DNA from: Micractinium sp. NFX-FRZ
Lineage: Eukaryota; Chlorophyta; Trebouxiophyceae; Chlorellales; Chlorellaceae
NCBI GenBank assembly: GCA_029339195.1
Contig: JAPTJF010000028.1
Location: 186,001-250,000 of the forward strand
DNA length: 64,000 bases
Direction: 5' to 3'
Positions 1 through 9,990 of this stretch are shown here, in pieces. The notes below the pieces were generated by a model. The model was not told the DNA's origin and made no database searches. It was given only the letters and a program-made list of their open reading frames with translations. Position 1 is the stretch's first letter, and each line of letters starts with the position of its first letter. A program made the position numbers and the translations under genes.

Positions 1-296
1 GAATAATAAATGCGTTGCTGGGGATGTCAATGCTTGATAAGGGGCTTTCATGTACATTTGAGCAAAGCCAGGGAAGAGCCACGTCGCCACTGCCGGCTGC
101 CACCTGGGCGCCAGCATTGCTGCCTCATTCCATGTCAAGGAGGGCGTGCAGGGTCTTCATGCATGTCAGGGAGGGTGAATCGACCGCCGGCTCGCTTGAA
201 CACGCTCGGGCAGGTTGTTGGCGGCTTCGCGGCGCCGGAGAGCTGGGCGGCGAGCGTGTTGCTGTGCGCGGCCAGGTCCCTGTTTAAAAGGCGCCA
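1..296. other. 5' flank of the PQQ-propeller gene
   Basis: No gene is supported here. Short frames on both strands have no family resemblance. A TATA-like stretch (tttaaaa) lies near 283, too close to the ATG at 297 to serve as its TATA box if that start is right. The stretch is probably promoter and 5' UTR. Confidence 0.4.
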
Positions 297-3200
297 ATGA
301 GAAGCATCGGACGTAGCGGCAGCCCGGGCGCGGGACGCGCGCCGCTGCTCCTCAGCGCACTGCTGCTCCATACGGCCTGTGCTGTCAGGGTGGAGGTGCG
401 CCTCCTGTTGCCGAACATTATGCCTGAGATGCCTGCACACGTTAGTGCGCCTTGGGCCTGCCGCTGCCGCCAACCGACGCCCACCTGCCGCCGCTGCCTC
501 CTGCCTCATCCCGTCCCTCGCGGCTGACCCTTTTGCAGTGGAACGTGACGGGCCCCTACGCCAACTTTCCGTTTGGATCACCGCAACCTCCCTTCATCCT
601 GCGAAACATGGAGGGCACGGCAGCAGACCGCGTGGTGATTGTGACAGACAGCACAGGCAGCGGATGGGCGCTTGCAGCCTATGAAGCTGACACAGGTGTG
701 CACAGGTGCATTGCATGCAGCCCCATCACTTTTTTTTCAGGTTTGCTAACTGTCCTCACCCTGCTGCCGTGCGCTGGCTGCAGCCGCTCTTCCTGCACTG
801 TAGTGCCCTGCTCGCTGCCGCTGGTGCGCTGGCGCCCAGCCTGCCGAGTGCCCCACCCTGCCTGTTGTGTCGCCCTCCCTCAACCCTTCCTCCCCTGCAG
901 GCAAGCAGGCCTGGAATTCCACCGTGGCTAGCCCCGCCGGCAGCAACGCGGGTGCGGGCACGCTATACACGTTGACCAGTGGCACGCCGCACTCGCAGCA
1001 GCAAAACAACACGCTAGGAGACATGCTGTTTGTGCAGCTGGGAGGCTATGTGGTGGCGGTGAATGCGTCGGATGGCAGCACCCTCTGGCAGCACGCCACA
1101 TACAACCAGAGCACGCCGCGCATCACGGCATACGGGTGGGCGGGGTGGGGCCGTGCCTACGGCCCGCGTGGGGCTATAGAGTGTGTGGCAGAAGCGCCGG
1201 CATGCCCAACTGCATGTTGTGGGGAAGCTGCGGTTGCTGGTGGCAGCTGGGGCCGCAGCTGCTCGAGTGCTTGTGCTGCATTTGCCTGGCGGGTGGCCTG
1301 CTGCACTGCTGCTCGGCTTAGCTCGCCGCCGTGCCCACCACCTCTCCTCACCACCGCATGTGTGCCATATCAGGGCTGCCTGCCCGCCCGCACCTGGCGC
1401 AGCCCTTGGGGAGGGCTCCTGGGGAGGGCAGTGGCTTTCGAGCTGCCTTGCACGCATGTTTGCTGCCCGCAGCTGTCTCCCGCTGCCGCCGGGCGCCTCT
1501 TCTGCCCACATCGCCGTGCATCGCCTCACTTCACCCTCCTGGCCGCCTTCTCCCCTCTCCCCCCCCTGTTGTGCCGTCCGTAGTGATGCCGACCACCCTG
1601 GCGTCGTCTACCTGACCTCCCCTTTCATCGACACCAGCCGCCCAGTGCCCACGCCAGTGAACTACATCGAGGCGCTGGACGCCGCCACCGGAGCCCTCAA
1701 GTGGTCCAACTTCACGGCGCCGCCGCCCAACTCGGGCCTGGCGGCGTCGGACACAGCGGCCGCCTGGGGCGTGACGGCCCTTCCCGGGCTCGCCGTCTAC
1801 GCGCAGGGAACCCGCCTGTACGGCCTGTCAGCTGACAACGGCACGCAGCTGTGGGTGATGGTCGTGTCGGCGGGGGCGGCGGCAGGCAGCGCTGCCAACG
1901 TGACGTCAGTCACGTATGTGGAGCCCTCCCTGCCGGCCCGCCCATACGCTGTGGTCCTGCTGGGGTCGGCCACGTGGGAGCAGACGCGCTACATGGCTTA
2001 CCAGTTCAACGGCACAGCGGGCCAGCAGCCGGCGGTGCTGTGGCAGATGAGCGGCAACCAGAACTTTGAGGGCAGCCTGGCGTTTGACCTGGCGCGGCTG
2101 GGGCTGGCGCTGCCGCAGGTGTCAATCTACGACAACCTCTTCATCTCCTGGTCCAACCGCACCTGTGAGTGGGGGTATGGGGGGGACGGAGGGTGCCGTT
2201 TTGAGTGGAGGGGTGGCTGGGCCGGGACGGCAATCTCCGCATCTCCTGGGTTAACCCGACCTGTGAGTGGGGAAGGAGGTATGGCGGGGTTTGTGGTTGT
2301 GACCAGAGCGCAGGAGTGGGACACGGCGGGTAGAACCACAAGGCATGTGGCCTGTCGCCTTCAACGGCCACACCCAACCTCCTTTCCTCCCGCCTCTGCA
2401 GCTTACAGCATGTGCTATGGCGGCAAGCCCTCGTACACCAACCCGTCATGGTGGCTAACCCTGCTTGCCGTCTCCTCTTCTGCTGCAGCCTACGACATCT
2501 ACAACGGCGGCAGGCCCAAGTACGACACGTACATGGTGGCCCGCTCCCTGGACAAGGGCGCCCCCGTGTGGGCCGTCAACCTCACAGATGTGGGCCTGTC
2601 GGGCGTGCCCGTGTCGCCGCCCACGGTGCAGCTGGGTGTGCTGTCCTTTGTGACCGGCGGGCAGATGGTGGTGATGGACGCGGGCAGCGGCAAGCTGCGC
2701 TACATGGTGGAGGCAGGTGCGGGGGCGGGGTGGGGGGCGGCGGATTGGGGTAGGGCCAGGGTGCTTGTCCTGAGTCCAGGGTGCTAGTCGTTCGTGGCTG
2801 ATGCTCAGGTTGCGTGGTGGTGAGCGCTGGCAGCGGCAAGGTCCGCTGTGCGGTGGATGCTGATGTGATGAGCGGTGTGTGCGCACGGTTGGTTGGTTAG
2901 TTGGTTGGGTGGAGTGGGGACGAGGGAAGACCAAGAGGAGCTGCTGCTGTGGCGCCGCTGTGCCACATGCCACATTGCAGGCAGGAGCGTCGGGCAAGCC
3001 TGGCTCATGCGCCTGGCCATGGCACCAGTCGTGTCACTGCGGATCTGCTCTCCCCACTGCTGTCCCTTGCACCTCCCCACTCCTATCCCTACCTTGCCTG
3101 CAGAGCCGTACCAGCCGCAGGCGCAGGGCGGGCAAAACAGCTACGTGCCCACCACCACGTTTGCCAACTGCCTAGGCCAGCTGGCAGTGGTGCGGTGCCT

Positions 3201-3345
3201 GGATGACACCAACCCGGGGACGTTGTGTGTGTACAATGGATATGACAAGCCCTGCACCAGCGCAGCAACGCGGCAACGGCCGGCCCTGGGCAGCACACTA
3301 GCGGGAGCGTTGCTGGCGGCGGCGGCTGCGGCGATACTGCTGTAG
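297..3345 (+). CDS. Secreted PQQ-like beta-propeller protein, probable GPI anchor
   Basis: The proposed exons are 297-389, 539-695, 901-1135, 1584-2164, 2489-2716 and 3104-3345. They join in frame to 511 residues. Exon 1 codes an N-terminal signal peptide (basic start, then LLLSALLLHTACA). The body has repeated blade-like strands of the pyrrolo-quinoline-quinone/BamB type: GYVVAVNASDGSTLWQ, YIEALDAATGALKW, LYGLSADNGTQLWV and MVVMDAGSGKLRY, each with the A-D-x-x-(T/D)-G-x-x-x-W signature. Many N-x-S/T sites fit a secreted glycoprotein. The C-terminus (GALLAAAAAAILL after a small-residue stretch) looks like a GPI-attachment signal. No catalytic residues of quinoprotein dehydrogenases can be assigned, so the function is unknown. 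An alternative in-frame acceptor at 2401/2402 would add 29 residues that resemble those following the main acceptor. Confidence 0.75.
2142..2866 (+). repeat. Three exon-copy repeats in PQQ-gene introns
   Basis: The exon end and donor at 2142-2177 have a near copy at 2240-2281, sharing atctcctgg and acctgtgagtgggg. The acceptor and exon start at 2480-2541 have a near copy at 2393-2456, including the polypyrimidine tract, gcag, ggcggcaagccc-like core and catggtggc. The exon end at 2661-2719 has a decayed copy in the next intron at 2804-2866, sharing ggcagcggcaag. All three are direct-orientation local duplications. Confidence 0.8.
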
Positions 3346-4122
3346 TGCTGAGGCCTGCGCTACGCCAGTGTCGGTTGTGGCGCAGCGGGCTGGAATTGCG
3401 CCCGTTGACTGCGACTGTCATTATTCCTCATGTTTGACTTATATGGCCCCTGTGTCTGACCTGACTGCTGACCCCCGATAAGTAAAGCAACATCCCGCAG
3501 ACACATGGCAGCAGCAGGCTGAGAAAAGGTGCTCCAGGGGTGGCAGAGCAATTCACAGAGGCAATGTGCTGCAGATTTCTGCTTGGGCCTCACGTATCTG
3601 CCAGCGGGCTTGAAGAAATGACAAGTTTGGAGCGGAGGATGGCAGCAGAGAGTGTGTACTCAGATGCGGCAGTGCAGCTGGCAGTGCCGGTGCCACCGCC
3701 CGCCATGGCGCGCCAGGTGGAGAGCGGCTTTGTGCTGGGTCGCTGCGGGACGTGCGATGCAGGACACGGGGTTCAATCGCATGCCGCATCAAACCTCAGT
3801 GCCGGCGATCGGTTTGCAGCGAGGCGTGTCTCGCCGTCTACAAGTGTTTGGCAGGGGCGGGGCCTCCGGCCATCGAGGGGAGATCCAAAGGGACTGACAG
3901 GAACGCCGAGATTGCAGTGAGCGCGGAGGGCGGGCCCCTAGCAAGCATCACCCCGTCGCCTTCCGTCGTCCGCCTCTGTCGCCCAGGCCCAGCCGCCCAG
4001 GCCCAGCCGCAAACTCACGCCTGGCTAGGGACCCGACCCTGTCCAGCAAATCTAAAAAATCAACTCAATCGTGTTCTCTATTCCTTCGCTGCAGGTAGCT
4101 GGTATTGTACCAAGGGCTGGGG
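3346..4122. other. Intergenic region
   Basis: This is the 3' flank of the PQQ gene and the 5' flank of the first Gln/Ala-rich gene. A plus-strand frame at about 3618-3920 has no recognisable similarity. It could hold a 5' non-coding or coding exon, because a good acceptor-like ctgcag stands at 4090-4095. Otherwise nothing is seen. Confidence 0.35.
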
Positions 4123-5111
4123 ATGGCGGCTGGCCCAGCCGCGGCACCGGCCATGGCATGTGGTAGCCCCCTCCTGCAGCCGCCCGTGGCGGCACAGAGT
4201 GTGGTCCCTGCTGCCGTGCCTCCCTCAGTCGCAGCTGCTCTCAGCTGCAGTGAGACGCCAGCGCGGGCTGAGGGCGTCTTCCCAGGGCCTGGGATCGGCA
4301 GCAGCCTTTGGGGAGTGCAGGTGCGTGTTGTCGCTCCCGCCTCTTGCAAGCACTTAGATACATATCTCTTGCTGGCACCTGCACCCAGCACACCGCACGC
4401 CAGCATGCCAGCATGCACTGCTGCCCAATGGCACCAAAATTGCTAAGACACGCAGATGACCTTTACCTGTGCCTCCCCACCTCCCTGGATGCAGCTCTCC
4501 CTTTTGGGCAAGGCAGTGCCCGCCTGCCCGCCCACGTTGTCCCAGCGCGCGGCTCTGATCGGTGCTGACCTGGCGCTCATGTGGCACCTCATCCGTGAGC
4601 AGCGCGTGCAGCAGTGCAAGGCGCAGGAGGCTTCCCGGCAGGAGCAGGCGCAGCAGGAGGCAATGGATGCTGCCCGGAACGAGGTGGCAGGGGAGACAAT
4701 AGAGCAGCTGCAACACAGGCTGTTCAGCAGCCGCGGCCAGGGAGGAGCGCCACCTCCGCTGCCTGTGGCACAGCAGCAGCTGGAGGAGAAGAGGCTGAGG
4801 TGTCGCCGCCAGCTGGCAACGTTGCGCCAGCTGGCAGACGGCGGCGCCCTGCACTTCAAGGCGCTGGCCCGCCTGGAGCGATACGTCGCGCTGCTGGAGC
4901 AGCAGGCACAGCAGGCACAGCAGGCACAGCAGGCGGGCCGGGAACCGGGAGTACAGCAGCAGCAGCAGCGGCAGCAGCTCCCGATTGGGCAGGCAGCAGA
5001 GCAGATGGGGAAGGGGAAGCAACGGGAGGCTGCCCACCCGCAACTGCTGCAACAGCAGGACGCTCAGCAGCAGCAGCAGCAGCTAGGAGAGCAGCAGCAG
5101 CAGCAGCTAGG

Positions 5112-5143
<32 letters not shown>

Positions 5144-5147
5144 TAGG

Positions 5148-5194
<47 letters not shown>

Positions 5195-6075
5195 TGGAGG
5201 TGGCAGCTGCCACAGCCATCCTCACTCCAGAGGGGTGCAGCTCCCGCCTCAATTTTCCTCAGGCAGCGTACTGCAGAGATGCCGCCCTGCACCGCCAGCT
5301 GGCTGCCCTCGACCTGCCCCAGCTCACGGCACTCCTGCTCTCGCTGCTGCACCCACAAGCGGGAGGGGAGGCACAGTCAAGCGGGCAGGCAGAGGCGGAG
5401 GAAGGGCGGCAGTCAAAGCGGGTGAAGCAGGCACAGCAGGCACAGCAGGCGTTGCGGCGTCAGCAGCGGGCGTCAGGCAGCGAGCTCGAGGCTGAGGCCA
5501 CTGCCACGCCCAGGTGTGTGGTTTGCGTGGGCGCAGGTTTGCGAGGCGGATGCCAGGCGTCGGCAGTCGCAGCAAGGAGGGGAGAGGGCACGACTATGCA
5601 CGTGGCGCGCGCTGTCTATGCTTGAAATAACGCATGCTGATAGCATCGCAGCTCACCGCCCTTACCTTTCCCACCGGTTTGCACCACCAGGGCTGCCACG
5701 GAGAGGTGCAGGTTCGAGGGCGGTGGCAGCGTGCCAGCCGCTACCTCAGAGCAGGAGCTTTCCCCGCAGCTGCCAGCCGCCGACGCTGGCAGGCGCAGGC
5801 CGCGGTCGCCTACTTCGACGCCCACCGCAGCAGCAGCAGCGGCGGCAGCAGCAGCAGGAGCGACCCCTGGAGAGCCCCTGCCAGTGAGATCCTTTGGGGC
5901 GAAACGGCAGTGCATGCAGGCAGCAGTGCTGCCGGCGGCGGCAGAGTCGGTGCAGCAGCAATGGATGGAGGGAGAGGGGGACCGCGTCGGAGCGGCGCTG
6001 CACCGAGCTCTAGGGGCGGTGCAGCGCATGATTGCAGTGGCAGATGGTGCTCTTGCTTTGCAAAAGCGCAAGTAG
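4123..6075 (+). CDS. Gln/Ala-rich protein of unknown family, tandem copy A
   Basis: The exons are 4123-4320, 4495-5513 and 5691-6075, joining in frame (phases 0 and 2) to 533 residues. I do not recognise the family. Four conserved blocks are shared with the neighbour at 6687-8909: LWGVQ at the end of exon 1; CPPTLSQRAALIGADLAL at the start of exon 2; SRLNFPQAAYCRDAALH with PQLTALLLSLL in late exon 2; and a basic FGAKRQ stretch followed by VGAALHRALGAVQRMIAVA at the C-terminus. Between them lie a charged, probably coiled-coil segment (MDAARNEVAGETIEQLQHRL, then EEKRLRCRRQLATLRQL) and long polyglutamine. Basic stretches suggest a nuclear or nucleic-acid role, but that is a guess. The start is the first ATG of exon 1; an upstream exon is possible. 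Confidence 0.65.
5065..5193 (+). repeat. Interrupted CAG repeat (polyglutamine)
   Basis: This is a compound array of (CAG)n separated by three copies of ctaggagag, coding Q-runs split by L-G-E. Run lengths grow from 5' to 3' (about 5, 5, 9, then 14 glutamines), as expected from slippage plus unit duplication. It lies inside exon 2 of copy A. Confidence 0.9.
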
Positions 6076-6686
6076 GGTGCTGCAGCCGGCAGGCGCATGA
6101 AGGCGAGATGGATGCATCTGCTGCTGGCCCCTGGAGAGTCTTCAAGGTGTTTTCTGCTTCCAGACCTGTAATGTAGCACATTGGAGTGCATGACAGATGT
6201 AACCGGTTTGAAAGACATCAGACTACAGCCGCTGCTCAGTGTCCGCGGGCGACCGCACCTTACCTCGGCCGCCGCCGCCGGGTGGAAAGAGCGATGCAGG
6301 GTTTTGTGCGGGCAATCAGGCAATGCTTCCCGAGCGGCTGGTCAATCATAGGTATAGCCGTGCCACTTGGCGAGGTACGTGGGAGGCGCAGCTCCACCAC
6401 TGCACGCTCGCAGAGTGAGCCACTCGGTCCGGCTGGCGCTATTACCCGCGGCGCAGACTGGCGCAGCCATAGAGGTTCCGAGTGCGGCTTACAGGAGGTG
6501 AGGGCGGTACCCACGCCAAACGTGGGCTTGTATGGATGAGGCCACCGCTGCGGCACCGCCCTCCCGCCTTCCTCCGCCGTTGCTTGCAGCTGCAAGCTGG
6601 TCTCACCCCTTGCACCTGCAACCAGGATCCCTCAACCATTTGAAGAGCTCCATTGACCCAGCACCTTTCCATGTTTGCATGCAGGC
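6076..6686. other. Spacer between the tandem paralogues
   Basis: The spacer carries the 3' UTR of copy A with two TGTAA signals (6167 and 6198) and the 5' flank of copy B. A plus-strand frame at 6186-6539 has no recognisable features. No other gene is seen. Confidence 0.4.
6167..6202 (+). terminator. Poly(A) signals TGTAA (two)
   Basis: TGTAA at 6167-6171 and 6198-6202 lies about 95-125 nt after the stop codon of copy A. TGTAA is the usual green-algal poly(A) signal. The assignment rests on motif and position only. Confidence 0.5.
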
Positions 6687-7574
6687 ATGCAAAGTGCGGC
6701 CATCACGGCACTTCCGGCAGCAGCACCAGCAGGGGTGTTCCCGTTCCCCGCCGCCGCTGCTCCGATGGCCGGCCTGAACAGCCGGCCGCAGCTGCAGCTG
6801 CAGCTGGTGATGCAGGAGGGCGCCATCCCTGCTGCCGCTCCCGCTTCAGTGGCGCAAGCCCTCCGGAGCCTGGACCGCCCTGCTCGAATCCAGGGCGCTG
6901 CGGGGCCCAACCCTGCCGGGCTGTGGGGCGTGCAGGTGGGTTGCTGGTGTGGCAGAGCTTGGATGAACACACGTTTCGCCATGACGGGCTCCTTTGGTTG
7001 CGCAGGCATGACAAGTGCATTGCAGAGCACCGGCACAGCACACCGCTATACCTTTATCATTGCCCTGCCCTGCAACCCTGCGCTCATGCACATTTCCTCC
7101 CAATGACTCCCTGCCCGTCCAACCCCTTTCTTCCTGCAGCTAGTCGGCACCGGCGCCGCGGCCCTCGTCTGCCCACCCGTGCTGTCGCAGCGTGCAGCGC
7201 TGGTGGGTGCTGACCTGGCGCTCATTTGGCTGCTGGTCCGCGTGCAGCAAGCCAGCTGGAAGCCGCTGCCACAGCCGCAGCAGCAGCAGCAGCTGCGGCG
7301 TGCCGCTGCCGCAGCCATCACCCCAGGAGTGTGCCAAGCGCGGCTGAACTTCCCACAAGCAGCCTACGGCAGGGACACAGCCCTGCACTGCCAGCTTGCC
7401 ACGCTGGAGCCACCTCAGCTCACCTCCTTCCTGGACTCTGTGCTGCCTCGGCCCCTGCTAGGCTACATCCCCGCTGTTGCCAGCACGCCCCCTCAGCTAG
7501 CAGAGCCACAGCCGCAGCGTGCACCTACGCCAGCAGCTCAGCAGCAGCCGCAGCGGGCAGCTACGGCAGCACCT

Positions 7575-7606
<32 letters not shown>

Positions 7607-8848
7607 GCAGCTTGCAGCAAGGCCGCCGGCTCAGCAGCAGAAGAAGAAGAAGAAGAGCAGCAAGCAGAGCCTGCCCGCTGCCGAGCAGGAAGGCAGAGGA
7701 AGCGCGGTCCCCAGGTGCGCAGGCATGGAGGGGCCGGACGTGCATGTGCCTCTGCTACTGCAGCACCGAGCGATTGCGCTAGAGAGCACTCGGGTGGCTG
7801 CAGGCTGTAAGCAGCACAGCAGCTGGCTTCACAGTGATACTCAGGTCCCAACTCACCGCACACTTCCCTGCGCCCCGCTCCCTGCTTCTATCCTGCTGCC
7901 CTGCAGCCGTGACGTGGCGGCGGCCGGGCCGGTCGTCGAGCGGCGGCGGCGGGAGGGCGCGGGCAGCCGGCTGGCCGCCCTGCTTGAGCAGGAGCACTCT
8001 GCCAGCCTCATAGGCAACCGGGCCAGCAGGCGCAGCCAGTCTGCTGAGCCAGTGCTGCCCAGAGGGCCTTCCGCAGAGCCAGAGGGGAGCACCGGAGCAG
8101 CAGCCGCCGCAGGGGCAGCGGGAGCAGCCGCAGGGGGAGCGGCAGCAGGGGCGGCGGCAAGGGGGGCGGCCCTTTGGGAGCTTCTGACCCTCGGGCCCTG
8201 GGGCGTGAAGCGGCGGCGCTCGCAGCTCACGGCTGCCCCAAGCGGTGCCGCGGTGGCAGCGACAGCCGCGCCACTGCAGCAGCAGCAGCAGCAGCCGGAC
8301 AGACAGGAGGAACGGGAGAGGGAAGCTGACGGGCTGGCGGCAGCGCTGCGCGGCGCCCTGGCGGCTGCGCAGCGCATGGTGGCTCTGGCAGAAGGCGCAG
8401 CAGGCACAGCAGGCGGGGCACAGCAGCAGCTGGGCACAGCTGGCGCAGTGGCGACCCACGTCGGCCCACCTGCACCGCACTCACAGCAGCAGCAGGCGGG
8501 CACAGCCGGCGAGGAGGCGTCCCAGCTCGGCCCACCTGCACCGCTCTCACAGCAGCAGCAGGTGGGCACAGCTAGCGCAGTGGCGACCCACCTCGGCCCA
8601 CCTGCACCGCTCTCACAGCAGCAGCAGCTGCCCGCTGTTCCCAAGCAGCTTCCCCTGCTCCCTCACTTCCCTTGTGTCCCTCACCAGCTGTCACTGCTTC
8701 AGCTGCTGCAGCAGCCGTGCCAGCTGCCCGTGGGATTGGGCGCCGCCAGCAGCTCAGAGCCAGCAACGTCCCAGTCAGCAGCCCCAGGCGGCGGCATCGA
8801 CGGCACAGAGGCGCTGCCCCCCACCCGGACAGCCTCCCCAACGGCAGG

Positions 8849-8885
<37 letters not shown>

Positions 8886-8909
8886 CTGGCGCTCCTTTGG
8901 CAGGGGTAG
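6687..8909 (+). CDS. Gln/Ala-rich protein of unknown family, tandem copy B
   Basis: The exons are 6687-6935, 7140-7714 and 7907-8909, joining in frame to 608 residues. The two introns lie at the same places and in the same phases (0 and 2) as in copy A, which proves a tandem duplication. The same blocks occur in order: LWGVQ; CPPVLSQRAALVGADLAL; ARLNFPQAAYGRDTALH with PQLTSFLDSVL; a basic WGVKRRRSQ stretch; and LAAALRGALAAAQRMVALAEG. The C-terminus is longer than in copy A and contains three 22-residue repeats (GTAxxVATHxGPPAPxSQQQQ) and a final polyglutamine. KKKKKSSK (from about 7641) and KRRRS could be nuclear-localisation signals. The function is unknown. Confidence 0.65.
8420..8629 (+). 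repeat. Three tandem 66-bp coding repeats
   Basis: The units code QQQxGTAxxxATHxGPPAPxS, with starts about 66 bp apart, inside the last exon of copy B. Copy A lacks them, so they arose after the gene duplication or were lost from copy A. Confidence 0.85.
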
Positions 8910-9990
8910 GCACACGTGTCAGCAGGGGCCAGCAGCAGGTATAGGCACACATGGCACCTTTGACCCTGCAACAGCAGCAGCAGCTGCCGCCTGGACTGCA
9001 GCAGTGGGCGGAGCCAGGGCCAGGGCCATTCCAGCAGCGGCGGAGCAGGCATGCTGCAGCAGCTGTTGTTCCCCACCCTGAAGCAATTCTCTCAACAGGC
9101 ATGGCATGCATGGCAGCGCTGAGCTCCTGCTCATGGCAGAAGCCCGTTTGCTCTCTCTCCGCCGCTTGCCTTGAGTGGCCCGTGCCCTGCCCAATCCCAC
9201 CACCATTGGCACCCCTTTGCTGAGCCTGGAACAGTCATGCACGTGGTCTATGTAGCTCCGCAGCAGGCATCTTACAAGCTGGCAGGGTGGCCACAATCAA
9301 GGGGGCCAGCAGGCACAAACGGGCCCTTGTTTGGAATGCACAACGGGAGACAGGCCTCAGGTGCTGAGGGCCGGACGTGGTGCGAGTGGGAGATAATTTA
9401 AATCATCGGTAGTGGTAGTGTGGATCATGCCGGTGGGGCATGCAGCTAACTAAAAGAGTTGATTGCCAATGCCGGCAGTGGCAGAGGGGCATTGCTCAAG
9501 TAACACGCTTGACGACTTGTCGGCAGTAAAGTGGCAGAGGCAAAAGGAACTGGCTAAAGGAAAACAGCTGCTGAAAAGGAAGTTGGCCGATGGAAGAAGA
9601 GAGAAACAAATGGTGGCGGCAGGCCAGGAGGGGGAGAGAGGGAGGACGCAAGCATGTACAGCTGATGACTGCTCTGCCCCTTCACACGACACACAGCGGA
9701 ACATGGGAATGACACATTCGTCTTTCTCGGCAGGCAAGTACACGACACTGACTTTGGGGTCAGCTGAGCGCTCAACAGAGCAGGGGGTGGAGCGTGGGTA
9801 GTAGTAGGGTGGATACAGAGCATGGTTCGGGCGTGGTGTCAGATGCTGAAAAGGCACGGGTCGAGCGTGCACAAGGTGCGCGTTGGCCACCTGATTGTGC
9901 CATGGAACGCACACGGAGGGGCGGCAGGCCAGTTGCACACCAGCCCGCAGCCAGGTGGAGGCGGCGCCACCCCCAAAGGGGCACGCGTGC
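8910..9990. other. Convergent 3' region
   Basis: This lies between the stops of copy B (+) and the PP2C gene (-). A plus-strand frame at 9469-9801 is open but has no family features and overlaps the likely PP2C 3' UTR, so I do not call it. A minus-strand TGTAA is at 9272-9276. Confidence 0.4.
9272..9276 (-). terminator. Poly(A) signal TGTAA for the PP2C gene
   Basis: The plus strand reads ttaca, which is TGTAA on the minus strand, about 715 nt past the PP2C stop. The motif is short and the distance long, so confidence is low. Confidence 0.3.

Noticed and set aside
3690..3790. Possible tRNA because of gggttcaatcgc (T-loop-like)
   Set aside because: No matching acceptor stem, D-arm or anticodon arm can be folded around it.
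4720..9081. Very long plus- and minus-strand frames shadowing the CAG/GCN-rich genes
   Set aside because: GC-rich repeats leave all six frames open. Only the frames with conserved blocks shared by the two paralogues and coherent splice phases were kept.
9469..9801. Plus-strand ORF of 110 codons rich in Lys/Glu
   Set aside because: It is antisense to the probable PP2C 3' UTR, has no family resemblance, no paired promoter or poly(A) signal, and no copy elsewhere in the window.
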